Source: Clostridiales bacterium UBA1779
GTDB lineage: Bacteria > Bacillota > Clostridia > Oscillospirales > CAG-272
Reading direction: 5' to 3'
Length of the DNA: 7,250 nt
NCBI GenBank assembly: GCA_002314565.1
Contig: DCGL01000014.1
Span: 5,550 to 12,799 of the forward strand
Below the pieces are notes generated by a model. The model searched no databases and had not been told where the DNA came from. It was given only the letters and a program-made list of their open reading frames with translations. A program made the position numbers and the translations under genes. Below are positions 1 through 6,713 of this stretch, in pieces (position 1 is the stretch's first letter; every line of letters starts with the position of its first letter).

Positions 1-469
1 CGTTGAAAGGAGTCTTGATATATTGAATTTCGCCGGTGATTTCGGCATCGGGAAGAGGAGGAACAGCCTTTTCGATGTATTCCTCAAGTCTTGACGTATA
101 TTCGATGGGAGCGTCGCGCCCTTCCTCGATGATTACCTTGATGCCGTTATATTCGGGCGGATTGTGGCTGGCAGTTACTTCGAGTCCGCAATAAAGATTC
201 AGATCCTTAACCTGGAACATAACGAGAGGAGTAGGAACGCTGCGTAAAGATGTCAGAACGTAAAAGCCGTTCTTTGCCAGCACTTCGCTTATCCATCCGG
301 CAGCCTTGCTTGACAGGAAACGTCTGTCATATCCGACAACTATGGGCTTGTCGGTCTTTTTGTCATCGCGCAACAAATTGCAGAGTCCCTGCGCCACGCG
401 CATAATGTTTTCTTTGTTGAAGTCGTCGCCGATAACGGCACGCCATCCGCCTGTACCGAACTTAATCAT
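1..469 (-). CDS. Phosphoglucomutase/phosphomannomutase, N-terminal part (cut by window edge)
   Basis: Read on the minus strand from ATG at 469-467; 156 codons are visible and the frame runs open off the left edge, so this is roughly the first third of a protein that is usually about 450-580 residues. The N-terminus (MIKFGTGGWRA) is the typical opening of alpha-D-phosphohexomutases. Residues 97-111 hold the active-site loop, EVTASHNPPEYNGIK, where Ser101 is the serine that carries the phosphate. The enzyme interconverts hexose 6-phosphate and hexose 1-phosphate in the cytoplasm, feeding nucleotide-sugar synthesis. A GGAGG ribosome binding site at 474-478 lies 4 bases from the start, and a SigA promoter lies at 500-528. 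The substrate (glucose, mannose or glucosamine phosphate) cannot be decided because the sugar-binding loop is outside the window. It is transcribed divergently from the envelope genes, so joint function is only possible, not shown. Confidence 0.95.
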   Translation of the reverse strand, partial: MIKFGTGGWRAVIGDDFNKENIMRVAQGLCNLLRDDKKTDKPIVVGYDRRFLSSKAAGWISEVLAKNGFYVLTSLRSVPTPLVMFQVKDLNLYCGLEVTASHNPPEYNGIKVIIEEGRDAPIEYTSRLEEYIEKAVPPLPDAEITGEIQYIKTPFN

Positions 470-499
470 GTGACCTCCGAACGTAAAAAATACTATATT

Positions 500-528
500 A
501 TTATACTTTTATATAATGAAAAAGTCAA
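500..528 (-). promoter_or_regulatory. SigA-type promoter of the phosphohexomutase gene
   Basis: On the minus strand, TTGACT (528-523) and TATAAT (505-500) are separated by exactly 17 bases. The -35 box has one mismatch to TTGACA and the -10 box is perfect. The expected transcription start is near 493, giving a leader of about 24 bases with GGAGG just before the ATG. Elements are seen directly; activity is inferred. Confidence 0.8.
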
Positions 529-582
529 CTGTAAATGATGAATATGTGAAAAGAAAGAGGATTCCTGCAGTGCTTGTTTTTT

Positions 583-606
583 CACGGGAACGGCGGTCCG
601 TTTTTT
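583..606 (+). terminator. Weak hairpin plus T-tract between the divergent promoters
   Basis: AACGG (589-593) and CCGTT (598-602) form a 5-bp stem with a 4-base loop; G-T wobbles could extend it by 2-3 pairs. A run of six T spans 601-606, partly inside the stem. It has the shape of a small intrinsic terminator on the plus strand, yet no plus-strand gene is visible upstream within the window. It may end a short unseen transcript, block antisense read-through, or be chance. Confidence 0.25.
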
Positions 607-619
607 GCTGTATTTTATA

Positions 620-648
620 TTGAACTATATAATATATTATGATATAAT
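620..648 (+). promoter_or_regulatory. SigA-type promoter with extended -10, driving the envelope gene run
   Basis: TTGAAC (620-625) and TATAAT (643-648) are 17 bases apart, and TGA directly before the -10 box makes an extended -10 (TGnTATAAT). The expected start is near 655, giving a leader of about 47 bases before the ATG at 702. I see no comparably good promoter ahead of the next three plus-strand genes, so this probably drives at least 702-5968. Confidence 0.8.
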
Positions 649-701
649 ATTATGTCTAACTTTGCGAAATCACTTATATATCAAGCATACGGATGAAGTT
701 T

Positions 702-2261
702 ATGAAAAGAATAATATCTTTGACTGTTATAATCGTTCTTGTAATTCAGGCGGTTCTGGCGGCGGCAGTATATCCTGTGTCAGCCGAGCCTGAGGGGAAC
801 GCAGTTGCTCAGATAATCAAATACAAAACAACCTGGAAAAGCTTTTCGGATACAGAAAAAGCGGTTGACGGGAAGCAGGATACCTATGCCTCGGGTACAG
901 CAGGGGGGTATCTGATTCTCAGCTGCGACAGCGATATAGGGTTTCTGTATATTGAATTCAACAAGGCTCCCGGCACGTGGAAGCTGACGTCCGGCTCCGG
1001 CAGTGCCGATTGCGGACAGAAGGGTTTCATTCACGAATATGCCGACGTCTCCGGTGTGTTCGGCAGCACGAAATCCGTTACTCTGACCTTCCCCGAGGGG
1101 GCTGAGATTGCTGAAATACACGTTTACGGCGTGGGGGTCGTGCCTTCCGACGTTCAGCTTTGGGATACCGCCTGGGATACGGCTGATATACTCCTTCTTT
1201 CATGCCACAGCGATGACGATCAACTGTATTTTGCCGGAGTGATTCCGTATTACACGCAGGTGAGAAAGGTTCGGGTTCAGGTAGTTTTCTTTACCGAGCA
1301 TCTGAACGATAATATCCGCTGGCACGAAAGACTTGACGCCTTGTGGACTGCGGGTCTTCGCAATTATCCCGTGGTCAGTGAGTTTCCCGATGCGTTTTCG
1401 ACAACGCTGAGCGGAGCACGGTCAAATTTTGCAAAGAGCGGGTTTACCGAAGAGGAAATCACTGCCTGGCTTGCATACCAGATTCGCAGATTCCGCCCGC
1501 TTGTTGCCGTTACTCATTCGTATGACGGCGAGGCCGGAATTTACACGAACGGGGCGGGACACGGACAGCATATGGCCGCGGCCGAGTGGCTTACCGCTGC
1601 AGTTGAGATTGCCGCCAATTCCGGGGCAAATATCCGTGGACTTGAGGCGTACGACCTGCCGAAGCTGTACATCCACTGCTATGAGGAAAATAAAATTCTT
1701 CTTGACCTGATTGATAAAAATTACGATGAACTGGGCGGTATTTCACCATTTAACGTATCGCAGAATGCGTTTCTGCTTCACGAATCCCAGTATACCGGAT
1801 GGTCGACAATAAAAATGTGGATGTGGGGGACAAATTTTCCCGTATCTAAGCCTGAAACGATTTCAGTCAAGAAGGCTTCTCAGATAAGTTTGAACTGTCC
1901 GCTGAATTACGGACTCAAGAGACATGCCGCAGCTGTTCCCGCCGACAGTCTATGCAACGATTTCCTCGAAAATCTGACACCGTACGATGAAATAGTGCCC
2001 GAAACGACAGTCGAAGAAACGACGGCTGAACCGATTGAATCAACGGAAGTATCCGAGCTTACAACTGACACCGAAGCAGGTGAGATTTCGGAGGCTGCGG
2101 AACCCCAAACCGTCGAAAATACTTTTGAACCGAGGGAAATCGAGCATACGGGCGGCTCACGAAAAATGATGCTTACCCTCGTGTGCGTAATATCTGCCGG
2201 CGCGCTTGTGGTGCTTTTGTATTTCGGAATTGCGATAATCCGCAGATGCGACAGAAGATAA
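702..2261 (+). CDS. Secreted, membrane-anchored PIG-L family deacetylase
   Basis: This 519-residue protein has, in order: a signal peptide (1-28, cleavage likely after VSA); a beta-rich domain (about 30-146) resembling a discoidin/F5-8-type-C sandwich; a PIG-L/LmbE domain (about 150-425); a Thr/Glu/Pro-rich stalk (about 432-487); one transmembrane helix (about 489-513) and a short Arg-rich tail. The family hydrolyses N-acetyl groups from sugars using zinc. HSDDD at 169-173 matches the AHPDDE motif and GHGQH at 286-290 matches the second metal site, so His169, Asp172 and His290 are likely ligands and Asp171 the base. The motif departs from consensus at Pro to Ser and Glu to Asp, but the key residues remain. 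The catalytic domain should face outward. An in-frame ATG at 693 would add three residues; I prefer 702 because GGATG at 691-695 can serve as its weak ribosome binding site, while 693 has none. The next gene follows 14 bases later. Family assignment is confident; the substrate is unknown. Confidence 0.85.
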   Translation: MKRIISLTVIIVLVIQAVLAAAVYPVSAEPEGNAVAQIIKYKTTWKSFSDTEKAVDGKQDTYASGTAGGYLILSCDSDIGFLYIEFNKAPGTWKLTSGSGSADCGQKGFIHEYADVSGVFGSTKSVTLTFPEGAEIAEIHVYGVGVVPSDVQLWDTAWDTADILLLSCHSDDDQLYFAGVIPYYTQVRKVRVQVVFFTEHLNDNIRWHERLDALWTAGLRNYPVVSEFPDAFSTTLSGARSNFAKSGFTEEEITAWLAYQIRRFRPLVAVTHSYDGEAGIYTNGAGHGQHMAAAEWLTAAVEIAANSGANIRGLEAYDLPKLYIHCYEENKILLDLIDKNYDELGGISPFNVSQNAFLLHESQYTGWSTIKMWMWGTNFPVSKPETISVKKASQISLNCPLNYGLKRHAAAVPADSLCNDFLENLTPYDEIVPETTVEETTAEPIESTEVSELTTDTEAGEISEAAEPQTVENTFEPREIEHTGGSRKMMLTLVCVISAGALVVLLYFGIAIIRRCDRR

Positions 2262-2263
2262 GC

Positions 2264-2268
2264 AGGAG
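2264..2268 (+). promoter_or_regulatory. Ribosome binding site fixing the GT2-GtrA start
   Basis: AGGAG lies 7 bases before the ATG at 2276. It decides against the longer in-frame start at 2183, which would overlap the PIG-L gene by 79 bases and add 31 residues unlike any glycosyltransferase N-terminus. Confidence 0.8.
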
Positions 2269-2275
2269 TATAACA

Positions 2276-3376
2276 ATGGACAATATTGAGTTGAATGCAC
2301 AGAAAAAAGTGACGGTCGTCGTGCCGTCTTATCAGCCTGACGAAAAGCTGGAGCGCGTCGTGTGCGGCCTTGAGGAGGCCGGCTTCGATGACATCATAGT
2401 CGTCGATGACGGGTCAAGCCCGGATAAGAAGGCCTTCTTTCCGAAAAAAGAGGAGCACCCTGCGATGACTTTGCTGGTTCATCCGCAGAACCGCGGAAAA
2501 GGAGCCGCGCTCAGAACCGCTTTTGCCTGGTTTCATGAGAACCGTCCCGACAGGGTCGGAGTCGTAACTGCCGACGGGGATGCGCAGCACAGAACCCGTG
2601 ATATACTCGCCTGTTCTGAAAGACTTATAAAAGAGAAAAATAAGCTGGTGCTCGGGGTGCGCGATTTTACGCTTCCTCACGTACCGAAAAGAAGCAAGAC
2701 CGGGAACTATATTACGATTTTTGCCTTCCGCGTTTTCTGCGGACTGAAAATCTCCGACACTCAGACGGGGCTGCGCGCAATTCCGGCTGAATTCATACCG
2801 GATATGCTCGAAGTCAAGGGCGACAGATACGAATACGAGGCCAATATGCTGCTTGAGATGAAGGGCATGGGACTTGATTTCTGTGAGGAGCCCATTGAAA
2901 CCGTCTACATCGAAGAAAACCAGACCTCGCACTTCCGTCCCTTCAGGGATTCAGTGAGAATTTATTCTCTCATACTGAAGTTCCTTGCAAGCTCGATTAT
3001 ATCAAACTTGGTGGATTTACTTGCGTTTTATCTGCTGTCGAAATTTCTGGGACCGCATCTGCCGTCGATTGCGAACGAGTTTGTCTGCACGGCCATTGCG
3101 CGCGTGATTTCCGCATGCTGCAATTTCATTCTCAACAAAAAAGTGGTATTCCGCAACAAAGCTTCTGTCGGCGCAGCGCTTCTGAAATATGCGGCTCTTG
3201 CAGTTCCGGTGATGCTCGTATCCGCAGGCTGCGTCAAGCTGCTTAAAATTCTCTTCAATACAACTATGCCGATTATTTCAACACTACTGAAGATGGTTGT
3301 GGACACGGTTCTGTATTTTGTCAACTTCCGTATTCAGAGAGCCTGGGTATTTGCCGAGAAAAAGAAACATGACTGA
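2276..3376 (+). CDS. GT2 glycosyltransferase fused to a GtrA-like membrane domain
   Basis: This 366-residue protein has two parts. Residues 10-225 form a family 2 glycosyltransferase of the DPM1/polyprenyl-phosphate type: KVTVVVPSYQ at the N-terminal strand, VDDGS at 43-47, NRGKGAAL at 72-79, the metal/nucleotide-binding DGD at 100-102 (within TADGDAQH), DTQTG at 161-165 and RYEYE at 184-188. Residues 231-358 form a GtrA-type domain with four predicted helices (about 233-254, 264-287, 300-323, 334-354) and the family's recurring aromatic ends (NFILNKKVVF, RIQRAWVF). The GT2 part should load a sugar from a nucleotide donor onto a polyprenyl phosphate at the inner face of the membrane. GtrA domains are associated with flipping such sugar lipids, so one chain may both make and translocate the donor. 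The stop overlaps the next gene's start by 8 bases. Family calls are strong; the sugar and carrier are inferred. Confidence 0.93.
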   Translation: MDNIELNAQKKVTVVVPSYQPDEKLERVVCGLEEAGFDDIIVVDDGSSPDKKAFFPKKEEHPAMTLLVHPQNRGKGAALRTAFAWFHENRPDRVGVVTADGDAQHRTRDILACSERLIKEKNKLVLGVRDFTLPHVPKRSKTGNYITIFAFRVFCGLKISDTQTGLRAIPAEFIPDMLEVKGDRYEYEANMLLEMKGMGLDFCEEPIETVYIEENQTSHFRPFRDSVRIYSLILKFLASSIISNLVDLLAFYLLSKFLGPHLPSIANEFVCTAIARVISACCNFILNKKVVFRNKASVGAALLKYAALAVPVMLVSAGCVKLLKILFNTTMPIISTLLKMVVDTVLYFVNFRIQRAWVFAEKKKHD

Positions 3377-4625
3377 AAATATTGAAATCAACGAAAACGG
3401 AAAAAGAAGAAAGCCGAAAAACAGAATGCCGGCCGGAAGAGTCATTGCGCGTATCGCAATTTCTCTCGGACTTGTAATTCTGATCGTTTTCGGGCTTGTC
3501 TGGACCGCAATTTTTACAATTGCTCACGGACCGAGCGACTCAATGCGCGATCTGCTTGTCGGAATGGCAATGCAGGCAAGCGCAACGAAATTCGTACCAT
3601 ATCTCGTCCTCTCACCCGATGAGGTGGAGGATATTATGGCACGTGCGGCTGAAGAAGGAGACGCGGTTTTTTCTCCGACTGAAATGGCCGAAAGATACAT
3701 AAAGAAAATCGTAACCGATGAAAACGGACAGCGCTATGAAATCACGGTTCTTGCCGGGGATGAGGGAACTGCCGTTATCACGGGCGTTGACGGCTCTGAA
3801 CAGGTTGTCGAATACAACGAGTGGGATTATGCCATCGACGGTATTCAGTACATCACCGTGAATCGCTCCAACTTCAAGGCCTATATGCTTATCATCAAAG
3901 ACCCGTCAAGAGTTTACGTCGGAACCTCAAGCGATTACTCCGGCAATGAGGCAGGAAAGCGCTTCTATGAGATGGCAGAAAAGGAAAACTGCGTTGCGAT
4001 GATAAATGCAGGGGAATTCCTGGATATAGGCGGTCAGGGAGACGGCGGTAAGCCTCAGGGACTGACCTTCTCAAAGGGACAGTGCGTAATGCAGGCCGAC
4101 GATATGAGCTGGAAGACCTTCATCGGCTTTGACAATAACAACCGTCTCATCGTAAAAGAAGGCTTTACAAAAGCGACTGCCGAGGCTGCGGGAATGCGTG
4201 ACGGAGTCTGCTTCAGACCGACAAAACAGTCCTCCTCGAGCCGGCTTATTTACAAGGATGAAAGCGGCAACGTGCACGTTTCAACGTATTCGTCCTCCTC
4301 GCCCGCGCAGCGCTGCGCCATCGGGCAGAGAGAAGACGGTGCCGTAATCTTTATCGTAACCGACGGACGTTCGGCTGCAAGCATCGGTGCCAGCTACAAC
4401 GATATGACGCAGCTGATGTATGAATACGGAGCAGTCACCGCAGGAATGCTCGACGGAGGCTCCTCTGCAATGCTGTATTACAGAGAGTATTTCAAGCTTT
4501 TCAATATGGACGAAAATACACTGGATAAGTATCAGAAGATGGGACTTGTCAACAAGTACGTCGCAGCTACCGAGCCGCGGCGTATTCCCACGTATTTCTG
4601 CGTGGGCTCCGCGGGGGTGAACTGA
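3369..4625 (+). CDS. Membrane-anchored phosphodiester glycosidase (NAGPA domain)
   Basis: This 418-residue protein has a basic cytoplasmic start (residues 1-25), one transmembrane helix (about 27-51), a linker and small domain (about 55-155) that I do not recognise, and an NAGPA/phosphodiester glycosidase domain (about 156-415). Diagnostic segments are INAGEF at 212-217, QRCAIGQ at 314-320, VTDGRS at 330-335, the helix ending YEYGAVTAGM, and LDGGSS at 361-366. The mammalian relative removes N-acetylglucosamine from a GlcNAc-1-phospho-mannose diester; in bacteria the substrates are mostly undefined but are thought to be sugar-1-phosphodiesters of wall or exopolysaccharide. The catalytic domain should lie outside the membrane. 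The ATG at 3369 overlaps the upstream stop by 8 bases with only a weak ribosome binding site, which suggests translational coupling. The earlier in-frame ATG at 3297 is deep inside the upstream gene and unlikely. The next gene starts on the last base of this one's stop (TGATG). Confidence 0.9.
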   Translation: MTENIEINENGKRRKPKNRMPAGRVIARIAISLGLVILIVFGLVWTAIFTIAHGPSDSMRDLLVGMAMQASATKFVPYLVLSPDEVEDIMARAAEEGDAVFSPTEMAERYIKKIVTDENGQRYEITVLAGDEGTAVITGVDGSEQVVEYNEWDYAIDGIQYITVNRSNFKAYMLIIKDPSRVYVGTSSDYSGNEAGKRFYEMAEKENCVAMINAGEFLDIGGQGDGGKPQGLTFSKGQCVMQADDMSWKTFIGFDNNNRLIVKEGFTKATAEAAGMRDGVCFRPTKQSSSSRLIYKDESGNVHVSTYSSSSPAQRCAIGQREDGAVIFIVTDGRSAASIGASYNDMTQLMYEYGAVTAGMLDGGSSAMLYYREYFKLFNMDENTLDKYQKMGLVNKYVAATEPRRIPTYFCVGSAGVN

Positions 4626-5968
4626 TGGCAGACAGAAAACACAGCCGCGGAATCAGCCGTTTTACGCTGACATGGATACTGATTATCGTTTGCATTGCCC
4701 TTATCTGGTCCGTTTGCATGGTTTTTTTGAGCTCCTTACTCGAAGAATACGAAGCGGTACAGCCGAAATATGCGGCGGAGAAGGTTTTTGAAAAGTATTT
4801 TCTGACCGCAGACAGCGATTCGATACTGAATTACAACGTTTATCCGCTGAATTCGCTTGAAGACAGACAGAATGCGGTCGATTACGTTTCATCAATACTC
4901 AACTCGGGGGAGCTCAGGTATAAAGAGGTCTTCTCGGGCGAGGATTCGAAGAATATGTACGCGGTCAGCGCAGGGGACGTAACCTTTGCCTCCTTCACGC
5001 TGACGTCCGGAAATGACACGACCGAAATACTCGGGCTTGCATATCCCGCTCTTGCGGATATCACGGTCAATCTCAAGCCGCTGTACGGCACCGTGATTTA
5101 TGCTCCGCTGAGCGCCACGGTAAGGGTCAACGGAAACGTGCTTGACGAAAGCTATATCGAGGGCAAGCGCGTCACGCTCGACGAGGCCGTTTATTTTCCC
5201 GCAGAAGACGAAAACGGCAGAGTTATGGTCAATTATTCGGTCTCCGGCCTGTTCGCCGAGCCGACGGTTTCCGTCACTTATGAGATAAACAGCAGTTCGT
5301 CGCTGTACGTCGAAGAAATGGGGGCTCCTGCCGTCAACGTGCTTGAGCTTGTGGACGAAGAAGGAGTTTACAGTGCGGAGTACTCTTATCTGACGCTTCT
5401 TGCCGGCCATTATAACGAAAAGGTGAGAATCGCCGAAGAGAAGAGAATTGCCGAGGAGGAGCGCCTGCGCCGCGAAGAAGAAGAGCGTCTGCGCCTCATT
5501 GAGGAGCAGCGTCAGAGAATTTCCGACAGTATCAAGGTGCTGTATGAGAATTTCGTGCTTCAGATGGCGGAACAGTACAACGATTTCATTTATTACAGGA
5601 CCACGACTTCGCAGCAGGATAAAACCAAGGTTTATTTCAAGCCGGGAACGGATATTTACGGCTACGTGACCAAGGGGGCTTCCGGCGGTTATTATAACTG
5701 GTCCGATTACCGCGTGACGAAGATGTCGTTCGTCGACGAGCAGACCTCGTATTACGAGTGGCTCGACGACAATCACACGACCTTCAAATGCCGCATTTCG
5801 ATGACCGTTGCAATGTACGGATACAACACCGAGACCGGCAAGTATTACGACGACAACGAAGCCTTTGCCATGACGGCCTACGTCGATATTTCAAATCCCG
5901 ACGAGCCGAAGGTATACAAGCTCGTCACTACAGAGAGCGACCTCGAAGAGGCTGCAAAAAAAGGATGA
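4625..5968 (+). CDS. Single-pass membrane protein of unknown function with charged coiled coil
   Basis: I do not recognise this 447-residue protein. It has a short basic N-terminus, one transmembrane helix (about 14-36), then a long region predicted to be outside. Residues about 45-145 look like an alpha/beta NTF2-like fold (AAEKVFEKYF followed by beta strands); about 150-220 is beta-rich with a PEGA-like stretch (LSATVRVNGNVL); about 262-303 is an extremely Glu/Arg-rich helix, probably a coiled coil or stable single helix; about 305-435 is an aromatic-rich alpha/beta domain containing many Tyr and Asp. These fold suggestions are impressions only. There are no catalytic motifs I can name. A GGGGGTGA ribosome binding site (4613-4620) sits 4 bases before the ATG, inside the upstream gene, so it is co-transcribed and probably coupled to the phosphodiester glycosidase. 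It could be a scaffold, sensor or binding partner for the neighbouring envelope enzymes. It is followed by an 88-base gap. Confidence 0.85.
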   Translation: MADRKHSRGISRFTLTWILIIVCIALIWSVCMVFLSSLLEEYEAVQPKYAAEKVFEKYFLTADSDSILNYNVYPLNSLEDRQNAVDYVSSILNSGELRYKEVFSGEDSKNMYAVSAGDVTFASFTLTSGNDTTEILGLAYPALADITVNLKPLYGTVIYAPLSATVRVNGNVLDESYIEGKRVTLDEAVYFPAEDENGRVMVNYSVSGLFAEPTVSVTYEINSSSSLYVEEMGAPAVNVLELVDEEGVYSAEYSYLTLLAGHYNEKVRIAEEKRIAEEERLRREEEERLRLIEEQRQRISDSIKVLYENFVLQMAEQYNDFIYYRTTTSQQDKTKVYFKPGTDIYGYVTKGASGGYYNWSDYRVTKMSFVDEQTSYYEWLDDNHTTFKCRISMTVAMYGYNTETGKYYDDNEAFAMTAYVDISNPDEPKVYKLVTTESDLEEAAKKG

Positions 5969-5977
5969 GTTTTTAAG

Positions 5978-6029
5978 TTGAGACAGGGGGATTGTCCCAC
6001 TGTCTCAGAGAACTGTCCCCACTGTCTTA
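5978..6029. repeat. REP-like palindromic repeat with duplicated arm
   Basis: A hairpin is formed by TGAGACAG (5979-5986) and CTGTCTCA (6000-6007), 8 perfect pairs, then a G-A mismatch, then GGGA (5988-5991) with TCCC (5995-5998) around a 3-base loop. The 3' arm is nearly repeated: TGTCCCACTGTCTCA (5993-6007) recurs as TGTCCCCACTGTCTTA (6014-6029). The 5' arm could therefore pair with either copy. No T-tract follows, so it is not a classical terminator. From memory, similar GAGACAG/TGTCCC palindromes occur as dispersed intergenic repeats in Firmicutes and resemble elements moved by REP-associated tyrosine transposases; no such transposase is in this window. Confidence 0.6.
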
Positions 6030-6056
6030 CGAATTTCAAACTGAAAGGATTCCCCA

Positions 6057-6701
6057 ATGGACGCAATCTACACTTTTGATTACGCCGTACTGGAGTTTAT
6101 ACACGATACCTTCGTGTGTCCGGTTCTCGATTACATTATGAGCTTCTTTACCCTGCTTGCAGAGGACGGAATTATCTGCATAGCTCTCGGCGTGCTGCTC
6201 ATCTGCTTCAAAAAGACGAGAAGAATAGGCATAACACTCGGTTTTGCCCTGCTTTTCGGCGCTCTGACAACAAATATCACGTTAAAACCGCTGATTTGCC
6301 GAGTAAGACCCTATCTCAACGAGCTTTACGAGCATTCGGTTGGAATTGCAGATCTCAGTCCACTTATTGAAATCAATACGGATTTCTCGTTTCCCTCGGG
6401 ACATACAACCTGCATTTTCGAAACGGCGACGGCGATTTTTGCCTACCGCAAAAAGTGGGGAAGCGCAGCATACGGAGTCGCCGTGCTGACGGCTTTCTCA
6501 AGACTGTATTTCTATCAGCATTATTTCACCGATGTTCTGGCCGGAATGGCAATCGGTATTGCTGCCGGAATCGGAGCATACTGGTTTGTCAAGTGGGCGG
6601 AACCGCTCTATTACAAGATAGGCTTTGACAAACTCTTCGAACTTCTCTGGGACGGTCCCTGGAGAAAGCTCGGCGAGAAAATGGCAAAAAAGAAAAACTG
6701 A
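6057..6701 (+). CDS. PAP2 family membrane phosphatase
   Basis: This 214-residue integral membrane protein carries all three parts of the PAP2 lipid phosphatase signature: K77-x6-R84-P85 (LKPLICRVRP), P113-S-G-H116 (FSFPSGHTT), and S148-R-x5-H155-x3-D159 (SRLYFYQHYFTD). His155 is the expected nucleophile and His116 the acid. Hydrophobic stretches at about 24-51, 57-76, 118-130, 136-150 and 157-179 fit the usual 5-6 helix bundle with the active site at the outer face. The family removes phosphate from lipid phosphates such as undecaprenyl pyrophosphate or phosphatidic acid. AAAGGA (6044-6049) lies 7 bases before the ATG. It is separated from the upstream genes by 88 bases holding a palindromic repeat, and is followed by a strong terminator, so it is probably the last gene of the run. 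Recycling of the polyprenyl carrier used by the GT2-GtrA protein would fit, but this is inference. Confidence 0.93.
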   Translation: MDAIYTFDYAVLEFIHDTFVCPVLDYIMSFFTLLAEDGIICIALGVLLICFKKTRRIGITLGFALLFGALTTNITLKPLICRVRPYLNELYEHSVGIADLSPLIEINTDFSFPSGHTTCIFETATAIFAYRKKWGSAAYGVAVLTAFSRLYFYQHYFTDVLAGMAIGIAAGIGAYWFVKWAEPLYYKIGFDKLFELLWDGPWRKLGEKMAKKKN

Positions 6702-6713
6702 CCGGTAAAAAAA

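Noticed and set aside
605..793. Plus-strand open frame of 62 codons ahead of and overlapping the PIG-L gene
   Set aside because: It begins across the promoter -35/-10 region at 620-648, has no ribosome binding site, and ends in a frame shifted from the clear signal peptide of the real gene.
2183..2275. Longer N-terminus for the GT2-GtrA protein
   Set aside because: The added residues derive from the PIG-L membrane helix region in another frame; AGGAG before the ATG at 2276 and the family's normal start position favour the shorter protein.
2414..2932. 172-codon minus-strand open frame opposite the glycosyltransferase
   Set aside because: It lies fully within a strand whose other reading shows all GT2 motifs, and its translation shows no recognisable domain.
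3297..3368. Longer N-terminus for the phosphodiester glycosidase
   Set aside because: It would overlap the GtrA coding region by 80 bases, with residues that match the out-of-frame reading of the upstream gene.
4892..5776. 294-codon minus-strand open frame opposite the unknown membrane protein
   Set aside because: Its Leu/Phe/Ala-rich runs are the mirror of the Glu/Arg-rich helix codons on the plus strand. The plus-strand frame has a ribosome binding site, a membrane helix and operon overlap; the antisense frame has none of these.
5978..6029. Reading the 5978-6029 palindrome as an intrinsic terminator
   Set aside because: Neither arm copy is followed by a T-run on either strand; a repeat or mRNA-structure role fits better.
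5980..6030. Very short CRISPR-like array from the repeated TGTCCC/ACTGTCT arms
   Set aside because: Only two imperfect copies with a 6-base gap exist, with no regular spacers and no cas genes.
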